DNA of 37,430 bases from Xanthobacter autotrophicus. GTDB lineage: Bacteria; Pseudomonadota; Alphaproteobacteria; Rhizobiales; Xanthobacteraceae. Below the pieces are notes generated by a model that saw nothing but the letters and a program-made list of their open reading frames with translations, had not been told where the DNA came from and searched no databases. Positions 17,730 to 26,929 of the stretch are shown piece after piece. Position 1 is the stretch's first letter; each line of letters starts with the position of its first letter. The stretch spans positions 1 to 37,430 of the forward strand of contig NZ_JAIVFO010000027.1 of assembly GCF_029991245.1 (NCBI RefSeq). The letters run 5' to 3'. Made by a program: the position numbers and the translations under genes.

Positions 17730-18920
17730 TCAGCGCCGCAGGGCCTCGACGCCCGGCAGGGCCTTGCCCTCCAGCCATTCCAGGAAGGCACCGCCGGCGG
17801 TAGAGACGTAGGAGAAGTCTCCCGCTACCCCCGCGTGGTTAAGAGCGGCCACCGTATCGCCGCCGCCGGCCACCGACAGCAGCGTGCCGGCGCGGGTCCG
17901 CTTGCCCACGTCGCGGGCCACGGCCACGGTCGCGGCGTCGAACGGCGTCATCTCGAAGGCGCCGAACGGGCCGTTCCAGACCACGGTCCTGGCGCCGTCG
18001 AGCTTCTGCGCCACCACGGCCACGGTTTCGGGACCGGCGTCGAGGATCATCTCGTCGTCGCCCACCTCGTCCACGCCGACGACGCGGTTCGCGGCATTGG
18101 CCTTGAACTCCTTGGCCACCACCGCGTCCACCGGCAGCACGATCTCGCAGCCGGCCGCCTTGGCCTTCTCCAGGATCTCGCGGGCGGTGTCGGCCAGGTC
18201 GTGCTCGCACAGCGACTTGCCCACCGTCTTGCCGAGGGCGGCCAGGAAGGTGTTGGCCATGCCGCCGGCGATCACCAGGATGTCCACCTTCTTCACGAGG
18301 TTCCCGAGAAGCTCGAGCTTGGAGGACACCTTGGAGCCGCCGACCACGGCGAGCACCGGACGCACCGGGGCTTCCAGGGCCTTGGTGAGCGCGGCGAGTT
18401 CGCTTTCCATGGAGCGCCCGGCATAGGCCGGCAGCTTGCGGGCCAGCCCCTCGGTGGAGGCGTGGGCGCGATGGGCGGCGGAGAAGGCGTCGTTGACATA
18501 GATGTCGCCGAGGCTGGCGAGGGCATCGACGAAATCCGGCGCGTTCTTCTCCTCACCCGCGTGGAAGCGGGTGTTCTCCAGCACCAGCACCTCGCCGGCG
18601 GCGAGCCGGGAGATGGCGCGGGAGGCTTCCTCGCCCACGCAGTCGGAGGCGAACGCCACCTTGCGGCCGAGCTGGCCTTCCAGCGCCTTCGCCACCGGGG
18701 CGAGGGACTGGCTCTCGTCGCGGCCCTTGGGCCGCCCGAAATGCGCCAGCAGCACCACCTTGCCGCCCTTGTCCGTGATGGTGCGGATGGTGGGCAGGAT
18801 GGCTTTCAGGCGGGTCTCGTCGGTGACCCGTCCGGCTTCCATGGGCACGTTGAGATCAACGCGCACGAGGACCCGCTTGTCGGCGAGGTCCGCGTCGTCG
18901 AGGGTTCGGAAGGCGGTCAT
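17730..18920 (-). CDS. pgk: Phosphoglycerate kinase
   Basis: A 396-residue enzyme that transfers phosphate between 1,3-bisphosphoglycerate and ADP (reverse direction in CO2 fixation). The signature [17 protein letters not shown] is at about residues 16-32; HFGRPKG, ASFAxCVG-like SDCVGEEA, and the C-terminal nucleotide loop GGGDTVAAL are present. The start at 18920 is set by [12 protein letters not shown]; gap ends 20 bases upstream, so the two form an operon. In Xanthobacter flavus gap-pgk is known to be activated by the LysR-type regulator CbbR; whether that holds here is not shown. Confidence 0.96.
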   Translation of the reverse strand: MTAFRTLDDADLADKRVLVRVDLNVPMEAGRVTDETRLKAILPTIRTITDKGGKVVLLAHFGRPKGRDESQSLAPVAKALEGQLGRKVAFASDCVGEEASRAISRLAAGEVLVLENTRFHAGEEKNAPDFVDALASLGDIYVNDAFSAAHRAHASTEGLARKLPAYAGRSMESELAALTKALEAPVRPVLAVVGGSKVSSKLELLGNLVKKVDILVIAGGMANTFLAALGKTVGKSLCEHDLADTAREILEKAKAAGCEIVLPVDAVVAKEFKANAANRVVGVDEVGDDEMILDAGPETVAVVAQKLDGARTVVWNGPFGAFEMTPFDAATVAVARDVGKRTRAGTLLSVAGGGDTVAALNHAGVAGDFSYVSTAGGAFLEWLEGKALPGVEALRR

Positions 18921-18940
18921 CTTGGCGCCCCCTTCCCCGC

Positions 18941-19951
18941 TCAACCGAGCTTGCCCATGGCGACTGCGGTGTCGGCCATGCGGTTGGAGAAGCCCCACTC
19001 GTTGTCATACCAGGACAGCACGCGCACCAGCGTGCCTTCCAGGACCTTGGTCTGGTCCAGGTGCAGGGTGGAGGAGTGCGGGTCGTGGTTGAAGTCGATG
19101 GAGACGTTGGGCTGGTCGGTGGTGCCGAGGATGCCCTTCAGCGGTCCGGATGCGGCGGCGGCGATGGCGGCCGCGTTGATCTCGTCCTTGCTGGTGGCCC
19201 GCTTGGCGATGAACTTGAAGTCCACCACCGAGACGTTGGGGGTCGGCACGCGGATGGAGGTGCCGTCCAGCTTGCCGTTCAGCTCCGGCAGCACCAGGCC
19301 CACCGCCTTGGCGGCGCCGGTGGACGTGGGGATCATGGACATGGCCGCCGCGCGGGCGCGGTAGAGGTCCTTGTGCATGGTATCCAGCGTCGGCTGGTCG
19401 CCGGTGTAGGAGTGGATCGTGGTCATGAAGCCCTTCTCGATGCCGACGGCATCGTGGAGGACCTTCGCGACGGGGGCGAGACAGTTGGTGGTGCAGGAGG
19501 CGTTGGAGACCACGAGGTGCTCGGAGGTGAGCTTGTCGTGGTTCACGCCGTAGACCACGGTCAGGTCGGCGCCCTCGGCGGGGGCGGAGACCAGCACGCG
19601 CCTGGCACCAGCGGCCAGATGCGCGGCCGCCTTGTCGCGGGCGGTGAAGATGCCGGTGCATTCGAGTGCGATATCGACACCCAGCGCCGCGTGGGGCAGT
19701 TGGGCGGGATCGCGCACCGCGGTGACCTTGATGGGGCCGCGGCCCACGTCGATGGTATCGCCGGCAACCTTGACCTCGCCGGAGAAGCGGCCGTGCACGC
19801 TGTCGAAGCGGAACAGGTGGGCGTTCGTCTCCACCGGGCCGAGATCGTTGATCGCCACCACCTCGATGTCGGTCCGACCCGATTCGATGATGGCGCGCAG
19901 AACGTTACGCCCGATGCGACCGAAACCGTTGATGGCCACCTTGACGCTCAT
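18941..19951 (-). CDS. gap: Glyceraldehyde-3-phosphate dehydrogenase, type I
   Basis: A 336-residue GAPDH. The N-terminal Rossmann signature is [14 protein letters not shown], with AINDLG (Asp36 region) suggesting NAD preference. The catalytic Cys153 is in [12 protein letters not shown], and the C-terminal [12 protein letters not shown] is intact. AAGGAGA lies at the right distance before the ATG at 19951. It lies 20 bases before pgk and 108 bases after tkt on the same strand. The tkt-gap gap has GC-rich partial dyads but no convincing terminator, so read-through from tkt is possible. Confidence 0.97.
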   Translation of the reverse strand: MSVKVAINGFGRIGRNVLRAIIESGRTDIEVVAINDLGPVETNAHLFRFDSVHGRFSGEVKVAGDTIDVGRGPIKVTAVRDPAQLPHAALGVDIALECTGIFTARDKAAAHLAAGARRVLVSAPAEGADLTVVYGVNHDKLTSEHLVVSNASCTTNCLAPVAKVLHDAVGIEKGFMTTIHSYTGDQPTLDTMHKDLYRARAAAMSMIPTSTGAAKAVGLVLPELNGKLDGTSIRVPTPNVSVVDFKFIAKRATSKDEINAAAIAAAASGPLKGILGTTDQPNVSIDFNHDPHSSTLHLDQTKVLEGTLVRVLSWYDNEWGFSNRMADTAVAMGKLG

Positions 19952-20059
19952 TTTGGGTTCTCCTTGAGCCGGCTTGAAGCCCGGCCTCTTGCGAAACTGC
20001 GTTGCGCACCCGCGGAAGAGCCCGCGGTGCGGCCGTGTGCGCCCGCCGTGCGCCGATGA

Positions 20060-22051
20060 TCACACCTGCCGGAGCTGGTCGAGGGCCTTGGCCGCGACCT
20101 TGTCCGGGGTCAGTCCAAAATGGGCGAAAAGATCCTTTCCAGGCGCCGAGGCGCCGAACGAGGTCATTCCCACGAAGGCGGCATCCGAACCGACGATGGC
20201 GTCCCACCCCATGCGGATGGCGGCTTCCACCGCCACCTTGGCCGGAGCGTCCCCGATCACCTTGGCCCGCTCTGCGGCAGGCCTTTCGAGGAACAGTTCG
20301 AACGAAGGGATGGAGACGACGCGGGTGGGCACACCCTGCGCCTCCAGAAGCTTGGCGGCTTCCACCGCAAGCGAGACTTCCGAGCCCGTGGCGAACAGGC
20401 TGGCCTGCGCCTTGGCCGAGGCCGCGACGATCTCATAGGCGCCGCCCGCCGAGCGGTTCTCGGCGGTGGCATCGGTGCGCAGGATCGGCAGGTTCTGGCG
20501 CGACAGGATGAGGGCGGAGGGCCGCCCTTCCGATTGCAGCGCGATCTGCCAGCACTCGGCGGTTTCTACCGTGTCGGCGGGGCGCATCACCAGAAGGTTC
20601 GGGATGGCGCGCAGGGCGGCCAGGTGCTCCACCGGCTGGTGGGTGGGCCCGTCTTCGCCGAGGCCGATGGAATCGTGGGTCAGCACATGGATGACCCGCT
20701 CGCCCATGAGCGCGGCGAGGCGGATGGACGGGCGGCAGTAATCCGAGAACACCAGGAAGCCGCCGGAGAAGGGAATGAGGCCCTTGTGCAGGGTGATCCC
20801 GTTCATGGCTGCCGCCATGCCGTGCTCGCGCACGCCCCAGTGCACGAAGGAGCCGGAGAAATCGTCCGGCGTGATGGCCTTGGCGCCCTTGGCCTTGGTG
20901 TTGTTGGAGCCGGTGAGGTCGGCCGAGCCGCCCAGCATCTCCGGCACCGCGGGGGTGATGAAATCCAGCACCAGCTCCGACGACTTGCGGGTGGCCACCG
21001 CGCCGCCGTCCGCCACCGCCTTCTGCTTCACGGCGACGATGGCGCCTTCCAGCGCCTGCGGCAGCGTGCCGGCGATGCGGCGCTCGAACTCGGCCCGGTC
21101 CGCTGCGGGCGCGGCGGCGAGACGGTCTTCCCAGGCCGCGCGGGCGGCGGATCCGGCGGCACCGGCGGCGCGCCAGCCGGCGAGCACGTCGGCGGGGATC
21201 TCGAAGGGCGCAGCCTCCCAGCCCAAGGCGGCGCGGGTGGCGGCGATCTCGTCGGCGCCGAGCGGCGAGCCGTGCACCTTCTCAGAGCCCGCCTTCTTGG
21301 GACTGCCGAAGCCGATGATGGTGCGGCAGGCGATCAGGGTCGGGCGGTCGGAGGCCTTGGCGGCGGTGAGCGCGGCGAGGATGGCCTGCGGATCGTGGCC
21401 GTCGATGCGCGTGGTCGCCCAGCCGGAGGCGGCGAAGCGCGCCAGCTGGTCGGTGGAACCGGAGATGGAGGTGGCGCCGTCGATGGAGATGCCGTTGTCA
21501 TCCCACATGACGATGAGCTTGGAGAGCTTCAGGTGGCCGGCGAGGTCCGCCGCCTCCTGGCTGAGGCCCTCCATCAGGTCGCCGTCGGAGCAGAGCACGA
21601 AGGTGTGGTGGTCCACCACCTCGGTGCCGAAGCGGGCGGCGAGCGCGCGCTCGGCCATGGCCATGCCCACCGCGGTGGCGATGCCCTGCCCCAGCGGACC
21701 GGTGGTGGTCTCGATACCTTCGGTGACGAAGTTCTCGGGATGGCCGGGGGTGAGCGAGCCAAGCTTGCGGAAGCGCTTGATCTCCTCGATCGTCACCTTC
21801 TCGTAGCCGGCCAGATGCAGCACCGAATAGAGCAGCATGGAGCCGTGGCCGGCGGACAGCACGAAGCGGTCGCGATCGGGCCAGAAGGGGCGCGTGGGAT
21901 CGTACTTCAGGACCTTGGTGAACAGGACGGTGGCGATGTCCGCAGCACCCATGGGCAGGCCGGGATGACCGCTATTGGCAGCTTCCACCGCGTCCATGGC
22001 AAGGAAGCGGATGGCGTTGGCCATGCGGTCGTGACTCGTGCGGCTCAGCAT
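20060..22051 (-). CDS. tkt: Transketolase
   Basis: A 663-residue thiamine-diphosphate enzyme that moves two-carbon units between ketose and aldose phosphates (pentose phosphate and Calvin cycles). Seen: [14 protein letters not shown] (about 26), the ThDP/Mg motif SDGDLMEG with DDNGIS following at the right spacing, DLTGSN, and [17 protein letters not shown]. Full standard length. The start at 22051 ([23 protein letters not shown]) is set by the family. It opens the tkt-gap-pgk string and is divergent from DUF4164-zapA. Confidence 0.96.
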   Translation of the reverse strand: MLSRTSHDRMANAIRFLAMDAVEAANSGHPGLPMGAADIATVLFTKVLKYDPTRPFWPDRDRFVLSAGHGSMLLYSVLHLAGYEKVTIEEIKRFRKLGSLTPGHPENFVTEGIETTTGPLGQGIATAVGMAMAERALAARFGTEVVDHHTFVLCSDGDLMEGLSQEAADLAGHLKLSKLIVMWDDNGISIDGATSISGSTDQLARFAASGWATTRIDGHDPQAILAALTAAKASDRPTLIACRTIIGFGSPKKAGSEKVHGSPLGADEIAATRAALGWEAAPFEIPADVLAGWRAAGAAGSAARAAWEDRLAAAPAADRAEFERRIAGTLPQALEGAIVAVKQKAVADGGAVATRKSSELVLDFITPAVPEMLGGSADLTGSNNTKAKGAKAITPDDFSGSFVHWGVREHGMAAAMNGITLHKGLIPFSGGFLVFSDYCRPSIRLAALMGERVIHVLTHDSIGLGEDGPTHQPVEHLAALRAIPNLLVMRPADTVETAECWQIALQSEGRPSALILSRQNLPILRTDATAENRSAGGAYEIVAASAKAQASLFATGSEVSLAVEAAKLLEAQGVPTRVVSIPSFELFLERPAAERAKVIGDAPAKVAVEAAIRMGWDAIVGSDAAFVGMTSFGASAPGKDLFAHFGLTPDKVAAKALDQLRQV

Positions 22052-22382
22052 GAATTCCGTTTCTCCCGCGCCGGGTTCCGGACGCGCCGCCCTGCCAGAG
22101 ACAACCTCGAGCTGTGGCAGACCTATCAGGGTCATCCGGCCATTGCTGGCCGCCTTGTACCAAGGCTCGCAAGGCTGTCAAACCTGCCCGGTCCACGAAC
22201 GTCAAGCCGGGGGGCCCGGCGAGCCCCGCGCCGCATCGTCGCGCCTGCAGCAAAGCTTCCGCATTGCAGCATTCGCAAATGCGGAAAAATTGGCCCCGCC
22301 GGCGGGCGCCCCCCGCGCGTGTTCATGTTGACAGGCCGGGAAAGTCTGGCGCGCCGCCGCCCGACTCGGCTACACTTTGCCA
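22052..22382. promoter_or_regulatory. Divergent promoter region tkt / DUF4164-zapA
   Basis: 331 bases without a gene. Contents: three evenly spaced half-sites GCCTTG-N3-CAAGGC-N3-CAAGGC at 22152-22175; a long dyad TTCCGCATT-N12-AATGCGGAA at 22257-22286; a TTGACA at 22328-22333; and a -10-like TACACT at 22371-22376, so close to the DUF4164 ATG that its transcript could be leaderless. The half-sites and dyad are plausible operators for metabolic control of tkt; the regulator is unknown. Confidence 0.5.
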
Positions 22383-22688
22383 ATGTATGCGCTGAAGCAT
22401 CGCCCGCCGCTGCAGGACGCCCCCATTGAGGCCGCGACCCGGCGCCTTCATGCGGCCCTCGACGCCCTGAACGACGCGCTGGATCGTCGTCGGGAGACCG
22501 ACCGCCATCAGGAGGCGCTGGCGGCCCAGCTTCACGCCATGGGCAACGACCGGGCGCGCCTCGCCGCGGAACTCGATCTCGCGAAGGCCGATGCCGGCCA
22601 GGTGGAGGAAATTGGCCGGGAAATCATCCGCCGCCTGGACGTGGCCATGGGCACGATCCGCGACGTGCTCGCGACCCACGGCGGCTGA
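22383..22688 (+). CDS. DUF4164 family protein (small coiled coil)
   Basis: A 101-residue, mostly helical, charged protein of the DUF4164 family, function unknown. Heptad-like patterns run over most of its length (AATRRLHAALDALNDALDRRRETDRHQEALAAQLHAM...), so a coiled coil is likely. It precedes zapA by five bases in this order in many Rhizobiales, suggesting a link to the divisome, but this is inference. No Shine-Dalgarno sequence is visible before the ATG; a TACACT box 7 to 12 bases upstream suggests a leaderless mRNA. Confidence 0.82.
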   Translation: MYALKHRPPLQDAPIEAATRRLHAALDALNDALDRRRETDRHQEALAAQLHAMGNDRARLAAELDLAKADAGQVEEIGREIIRRLDVAMGTIRDVLATHGG

Positions 22689-22693
22689 CGGGC

Positions 22694-23077
22694 ATGCCCC
22701 ACGTCTCCGTCACCATCGCCGGTCGCCAGTACAGGATGGCCTGCGACGAGGGGCAGGAAGATCACCTCATCCGCCTCGCCCATGACATCGACGGCCGCAT
22801 CTCCCAGCTGCGCACGGCCTTCGGCGAGATCGGCGACCAGCGCCTCGTGGTCATGGCCGCCATCACCATCGCCGACGAACTGGCGGAGTCGCGCCGGCGC
22901 GTTGCCGCTTTGGAAAGCGACATCGAGAGCCAGCGCGACGCCCGCGCCTCCGCCATCGCCCGCATCGAGGCGAGCGAGGAAGAGGTGGCCCGGACCATCG
23001 ATCAGGTGGCCGAGCGCATCGAGCAGCTGGTCTCCCAGCTCGCCCCCAAGGAGCGCGGCTCGGTGGGCATGGGCTGA
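22694..23077 (+). CDS. zapA: Cell division protein ZapA
   Basis: A 127-residue ZapA that bundles FtsZ filaments at the Z-ring. N-terminal VSVTIAGRQYRMACDEGQEDHLIRLAHDID is the family head domain; the C-terminal half is a long helix for tetramer formation (about residues 70-115). It is in an operon with the DUF4164 gene. The usual next element, the 6S RNA followed by 5-formyl-THF cyclo-ligase, is not here but at 35.4 kb on the other strand; instead the convergent ybgC ends 34 bases on. Confidence 0.9.
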   Translation: MPHVSVTIAGRQYRMACDEGQEDHLIRLAHDIDGRISQLRTAFGEIGDQRLVVMAAITIADELAESRRRVAALESDIESQRDARASAIARIEASEEEVARTIDQVAERIEQLVSQLAPKERGSVGMG

Positions 23078-23111
23078 AGGTCTGAACCGGCTGAAGGGGC
23101 GCCGCGCGCCC

Positions 23112-23621
23112 TCAGCGCTGGGTTTCGCCGATGGCCTCGGCCGCGCGTGCATCCTGCAGCGTCGCCTGCCGCAGCGCGTCGGGGATGCGCTTGGCCCGGC
23201 CTTCCGAGACGAAGGCCACGCGCACGGTGGCGGACACCAGCACCTCGCCGTCCCGCTTCACCTGCTGCAACAGGGTGATGGACGCACCGGCCACCTCCTT
23301 GGAGAGGGTCACCACCTCCAGCACGTCGTCGATGCGGGCGGGCTTGCGGAAATCGATCTGCATGGAGCGGACGACGAAGTGGAAGCCCGGCGCCTCGGCC
23401 GCCGCCTGCTCGAACAGCTCGCCCTGGAACACGCCGAGCAGCCGCATATAGTCGGAGCGGCCGCGCTCCATGAATCTCAGATAGTTGGCGTGGTAGACGA
23501 TGCCGGAGAAATCCGTGTCCTCGTAATAGACACGCACATGCAGCGCGTGGCCGCCGGGGATCAGCCGGCCGGCAAGGGTGAGGTGCGGATCGGACGGGGA
23601 GAGGTTTGGGCGCTCGACCAT
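23112..23621 (-). CDS. ybgC: Tol-Pal associated acyl-CoA thioesterase YbgC
   Basis: A 169-residue hot-dog-fold thioesterase. The catalytic Asp is in YYEDTDFSGIVYHANYLRFMERGRSDYMR (about residues 33-60), the diagnostic block of the 4HBT/YbgC family. It is thought to hydrolyse acyl-CoA or acyl-ACP in the context of phospholipid metabolism near the Tol-Pal system. GAGGG precedes the ATG at 23621. It normally heads the tolQRAB cluster; here the tol genes are 12 kb away on the opposite strand and zapA converges from the left. Confidence 0.92.
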   Translation of the reverse strand: MVERPNLSPSDPHLTLAGRLIPGGHALHVRVYYEDTDFSGIVYHANYLRFMERGRSDYMRLLGVFQGELFEQAAAEAPGFHFVVRSMQIDFRKPARIDDVLEVVTLSKEVAGASITLLQQVKRDGEVLVSATVRVAFVSEGRAKRIPDALRQATLQDARAAEAIGETQR

Positions 23622-23640
23622 GCCGCCCTCATAAACGAGA

Positions 23641-23668
23641 CCGCGCCCCTTGTGAACAAAGGGCGCGG
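23641..23668 (-). terminator. Hairpin after the DUF2852 gene
   Basis: A 12-bp stem with one C-A mismatch (CCGCGCCCCTT against AAAGGGCGCGG plus an inner G-C) and a short loop, between the DUF2852 stop and the ybgC start. The downstream T-run is poor, so termination is only likely. Confidence 0.45.
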
Positions 23669-23719
23669 CTCAAGATGGGCTAAGATGTTCCTGCGGCGGC
23701 AACGCGTCGCAGGAAAGGC

Positions 23720-24133
23720 TCAGTTGCCGGCTGGCGCGTCCGGGGCGGGCTCGGCGGGGCGGCTGCGGCGGTCGGCCATGAACTGGTCGAACTCCGACTT
23801 GTCCTTGGCCTGGCGCAGGCGCTCAAGGAAGTCGCGGAAGTCCTTCTGCTCGTCCTCAAGGCGCCGCAGCGTCTCCTGGCGGTACTCGTCGAAGGCGCGG
23901 TTGCCGCTGGACGGCATGGTCCGGCTCCAGCGCCCGAAGGCACCGCGCAGGGCGTCGCCGCCCTCTTCCTGCCAGCGGCCGAAGCCGCGCTTGGCACCAC
24001 ATCCCATCCGTCCGCTCCCGATTGTGAAGGCCAGGATCGCGAGGCCCAGCGGCCACCAGGCCATGAAGCCCAGCACCGTCAGCGCGATCCACGCCGGTTT
24101 GCCGTAACTGTCGAGCTTGTAAGCGAGCTCCAT
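23720..24133 (-). CDS. DUF2852 family membrane protein
   Basis: A 137-residue protein of the DUF2852 family, function unknown. One N-terminal membrane helix (PAWIALTVLGFMAWWPLGLAILAFTIG, about residues 13-37) is followed by a soluble part with a conserved GRWxxxxGxxAFDEYRQETLRRLEDEQKDFRDFLERLRQAKDKSEFDQFM-type helix, i.e. a charged coiled-coil tail. The ATG at 24133 was chosen over one ten codons upstream because the upstream start would lie over the operator. A TetR-type operator dyad sits at 24147-24167, so repression by the neighbouring TetR protein is likely. Confidence 0.82.
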   Translation of the reverse strand: MELAYKLDSYGKPAWIALTVLGFMAWWPLGLAILAFTIGSGRMGCGAKRGFGRWQEEGGDALRGAFGRWSRTMPSSGNRAFDEYRQETLRRLEDEQKDFRDFLERLRQAKDKSEFDQFMADRRSRPAEPAPDAPAGN

Positions 24134-24146
24134 AGCCGCGTTCCCG

Positions 24147-24167
24147 GTTAATGTTAATAACATTTAC
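24147..24167. promoter_or_regulatory. TetR operator candidate in front of the DUF2852 gene
   Basis: A dyad of the form GTtAATGT-N5-ACATTtAC, 14 bases upstream of the DUF2852 ATG. It matches a dyad in front of the TetR gene at 24861 in both arms and spacing, with the single mismatched pair at the same place. Confidence 0.62.
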
Positions 24168-24224
24168 ATAGATAGGCAAAGGCCCCCATTTTGTCAATGG
24201 CCCGGCCCTTGGCGGGCGCGGGAC

Positions 24225-24860
24225 TCAGGTGCCGGAGGGGGCGCCGAGACCTTTCAGATAGATCAGAAATGCGGCCTCAAGCAGCTCATCCGGGCCCATG
24301 GGCAATTTGCGCCGGGCGCTGTCGGCCCGGCCGAACAGGGACGCCACCCCATGGGCCAGCGACCAGGTATGGAGCGCCACCATCAGGGCCGGCGGGCGCA
24401 CCGGTCCGGGAATGTGAGAGACCAGAACTTCCGCCGCCTCGCGCAGCACGGCGAACGCGCGATTGCTGGCCTGCTGGAGACCCTCGTGGGCATCCGCCGG
24501 CAAGCCGGATTCGAACATGGCCACATAGTCCGCCGGCGCCCGCCGGGCGAAATCAAGATAGGCCCGCCCCACCCGCTCATAGGCGATGGCGGGCGAGGGC
24601 CGGCCGTTCTGCCACGCGGTGGTGAGCGCGTCGGCCAGCCGCTCGAAGCCGACGGCGGCCACCGCCGCCAGCAATTCGTCGCGATCGCGGAAATGGCGGT
24701 AGGGCGCCGCCGCGCTCACCCCGGCACGCCGGGCCGCCTCGGCGAAGGTGACGCCCGCCACCCCCTTCTCCCCGATCAGGTCGAGGGTCGCCTGCATCAG
24801 GGCCTCCCGCAGGTTGCCGTGATGGTAGGACCGCGTTTCTCCGTTCCGGGACCAGCTCAT
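24225..24860 (-). CDS. TetR/AcrR family transcriptional regulator (WHG-type C-terminus)
   Basis: A 211-residue TetR-family repressor. The helix-turn-helix is in VTFAEAARRAGVSAAAPYRHFRDRDELLAAVA (about residues 36-68), preceded by SYHHGNLREALMQATLDLIGEKG. The C-terminal ligand domain resembles the WHG type (PADYVAMFESGL..., HTWSLAHGVASLF). Its ligand is unknown. The dyad GTgAATGT-N5-ACATTgAC starts directly after the ATG on its upstream side, which suggests autorepression, and a second copy precedes the downstream DUF2852 gene. Confidence 0.92.
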   Translation of the reverse strand: MSWSRNGETRSYHHGNLREALMQATLDLIGEKGVAGVTFAEAARRAGVSAAAPYRHFRDRDELLAAVAAVGFERLADALTTAWQNGRPSPAIAYERVGRAYLDFARRAPADYVAMFESGLPADAHEGLQQASNRAFAVLREAAEVLVSHIPGPVRPPALMVALHTWSLAHGVASLFGRADSARRKLPMGPDELLEAAFLIYLKGLGAPSGT

Positions 24861-24881
24861 GTGAATGTGATGTACATTGAC
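24861..24881. promoter_or_regulatory. TetR operator candidate in front of the TetR gene
   Basis: A dyad of the form GTgAATGT-N5-ACATTgAC, directly abutting the TetR gene start. It is the partner of the site at 24147. Such a position would block initiation or translation start of the regulator's own mRNA. Confidence 0.62.
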
Positions 24882-24913
24882 AGTGGGGCCGCGTCGATGG
24901 GCATGACGACCGC

Positions 24914-25945
24914 CTACTCGCCCTCGTCGAACAGGGGCATGGGCTTGACCACCACCGGCTCCGGCAGGCCGAGATGGCGGAAGGCGGTGGCGGTGAGCAT
25001 CCGCCCGCGCGGCGTGCGCTGGATGAAGCCCTGCTGCACCAGGAACGGCTCCACGATTTCCTCGATGGCGTCGCGCGGCTCGGACAGCGCAGCGGCGAGC
25101 GTATCCACCCCCACCGGGCCACCACCGTAATAATCGGCGATGACGGTGAGATAGCGCCGGTCCATGGCGTCGAGGCCGGCGGCGTCCACCTCCAGCGCCA
25201 GCAGCGCCCGGTCGGCCACCTTGCGGTCGATGCGCTCGGCATCGGCCACCAAGGCAAAATCACGCACCCGGCGCAGCAGGCGGCCGGCGATGCGGGGCGT
25301 GCCGCGCGCGCGCCGGGCGATCTCGGTGGCCCCGTCGGGGGCGATGGCGATGCCCAGCACCCGCGCGCCGCGCACCACGATCTTCTCCAGTTCCTCCACC
25401 GTGTAGAACTGGAGCCGCACCGGAATGCCGAAGCGGTCGCGCAGCGGTGTGGTGAGCAGGCCGGAGCGCGTGGTGGCGCCAACCAGCGTGAACTTGGGCA
25501 GGGAAATCTTCACCGAGCGCGCCGCCGGCCCCTCGCCGATGACGAGGTCCAGCTCGTAATCCTCCATGGCGGGATAGAGGATCTCCTCCACCGCCGGCGC
25601 GAGACGGTGGATCTCGTCGATGAAAAGCACGTCGCGCTCTTCAAGATTGGTGAGGATGGCGGCCAGGTCCCCCGCCTTGGCGATCACCGGGCCGGAGGTG
25701 GAGCGGAAGCCCACCCCCATCTCCCGCGACATGATCTGGGCCAGCGTGGTCTTGCCGAGGCCGGGCGGCCCCACGAACAGCACGTGGTCCAGCGCCTCGC
25801 CGCGGGCGCGGGCCGCCTTGATGAACACTTCCAGATTGGCGCGCGCCTGCGCCTGGCCCACGAACTCCTTGAGGAGCTGGGGCCGCAGCGTCGAATCGGC
25901 GGCATCTTCGCCGTGCTTCTCGCCCGAGAGGAGGCGGGTGTTCAT
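24914..25945 (-). CDS. ruvB: Holliday junction branch migration ATPase RuvB
   Basis: A 343-residue AAA+ motor that, with RuvA, drives branch migration. Walker [10 protein letters not shown] (about residue 59), Walker B FIDEIHR, sensor 1 GATTRSG, the RDRFGI arginine finger region and the C-terminal winged-helix ([12 protein letters not shown] tail) are all present. The start [14 protein letters not shown] at 25945 is typical; a longer in-frame reading upstream overlaps the opposite-strand flavin reductase gene. ruvA is not adjacent: about 1.8 kb with two plus-strand genes lies between. Confidence 0.96.
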   Translation of the reverse strand: MNTRLLSGEKHGEDAADSTLRPQLLKEFVGQAQARANLEVFIKAARARGEALDHVLFVGPPGLGKTTLAQIMSREMGVGFRSTSGPVIAKAGDLAAILTNLEERDVLFIDEIHRLAPAVEEILYPAMEDYELDLVIGEGPAARSVKISLPKFTLVGATTRSGLLTTPLRDRFGIPVRLQFYTVEELEKIVVRGARVLGIAIAPDGATEIARRARGTPRIAGRLLRRVRDFALVADAERIDRKVADRALLALEVDAAGLDAMDRRYLTVIADYYGGGPVGVDTLAAALSEPRDAIEEIVEPFLVQQGFIQRTPRGRMLTATAFRHLGLPEPVVVKPMPLFDEGE

Positions 25946-26227
25946 GGAGACGGGGGTGCTCCGCTTCGGACCAGCGACTCGCGCGACTTTAGAGTGCGCC
26001 GGCCGGGTACGGAAGGGGAACGCAGGGTCGCGCCCCACCCGGCAACATGCGGCGATGGACGACATGACACCCCGCAACGCCAGAGGGCCGGCATCGGTTC
26101 TATAATGCCGCGCGCCGGCGCGCCGAGCGGGTCTGTCGTCCAGCGTCGGCCGAAGAGCGCTTGGCCTGGTCGGCACCCCGCACCGGATCGAGGTTCGCCC
26201 CGGGAACAGCCACAGGAGCAGCCGGCC

Positions 26228-26758
26228 ATGAAGGACCTTCCCCTCGCCGAGGTCTACCAGCTCATCGAGCCGGGGCCGGTGGTGCTGCTGACCACCAGCC
26301 ATCGCGGCCACGCCAATGTCATGGCCATGTCGTGGCACATGATGGTGGAGTTCACTCCGCCCCTCATCGCCTGCATCGTCTCGCAGGGCGATTTCAGCTT
26401 CGCGGCCCTGCGCGCCACCAGGGAATGCGTCATCGCCATTCCCGCCGTGGACCTGGCCGAAAAGGTGGTGAAGGTGGGCAATTGCTCCGGCCGCGACGTG
26501 GACAAGTTCGCCACCATCGGGCTGACGCCCCGGCCCGCCGCCCGGGTGGCGGCGCCGCTGGTCAACGAGTGTTTCGCCAATCTCGAATGCCGGGTGGTGG
26601 AAACCCGCCTCGTCAACCGCTTCAACCTGTTCGTTCTGGAAGTGGTGAAGGCGTGGCGCGACCCGGCGCAGGCGGCGCCGCGCACCATCCATCACCATGG
26701 CTACGGGACCTTTGCGGTGGATGGGGACACGCTGAAGCTGCCGTCCCGGATGCCGTGA
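26228..26758 (+). CDS. Flavin reductase-like domain protein
   Basis: A 176-residue protein with the flavin reductase-like split-barrel fold. [44 protein letters not shown] is the typical FMN-binding start, followed by ECVIAIPA and the Cys-containing [19 protein letters not shown]. Family members bind FMN and reduce flavins or act on small aromatic substrates; the substrate here is unknown. AGGAG lies about 10 bases before the ATG at 26228. It sits between ruvA and ruvB on the opposite strand. Confidence 0.87.
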   Translation: MKDLPLAEVYQLIEPGPVVLLTTSHRGHANVMAMSWHMMVEFTPPLIACIVSQGDFSFAALRATRECVIAIPAVDLAEKVVKVGNCSGRDVDKFATIGLTPRPAARVAAPLVNECFANLECRVVETRLVNRFNLFVLEVVKAWRDPAQAAPRTIHHHGYGTFAVDGDTLKLPSRMP

Positions 26759-26870
26759 GGCGCGGCTCGGTTTTTCCGAGCAGCCTTCCGGGGGCTTCCT
26801 CACGTGAGAGAGAAGAGAAAATCCTCAAGCGTAACCTTGACCGCTCTTACAACTACAACCATTACGTGCT

Positions 26871-26887
26871 ATTGAATAAAATTCAAT
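26871..26887. promoter_or_regulatory. AT-rich perfect dyad upstream of the orphan membrane gene
   Basis: ATTGAA-TAAAA-TTCAAT, a perfect 6-bp inverted repeat with a five-base spacer, 43 bases before the start at 26930. A TTGACC lies upstream (about 26837). The local sequence is much richer in A/T than the rest of the window. An operator or promoter element is likely. Confidence 0.42.
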
Positions 26888-26929
26888 CGTCATGAAATGG
26901 TTCGCACTCGCGCGCTCGGGGAGGCAGGG

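Noticed and set aside
20120-22429. A 769-codon open frame opposite tkt, running into DUF4164
   Set aside because: Antisense to transketolase, composition typical of a shadow frame.
23078-23111. An IS footprint or inverted repeat at the left inversion junction
   Set aside because: The 34 bases show only a short GC-rich dyad and nothing that matches the right junction by eye.
25946-26803. A 286-codon upstream extension of ruvB
   Set aside because: It runs antisense through the flavin reductase gene; RuvB proteins start at [14 protein letters not shown].
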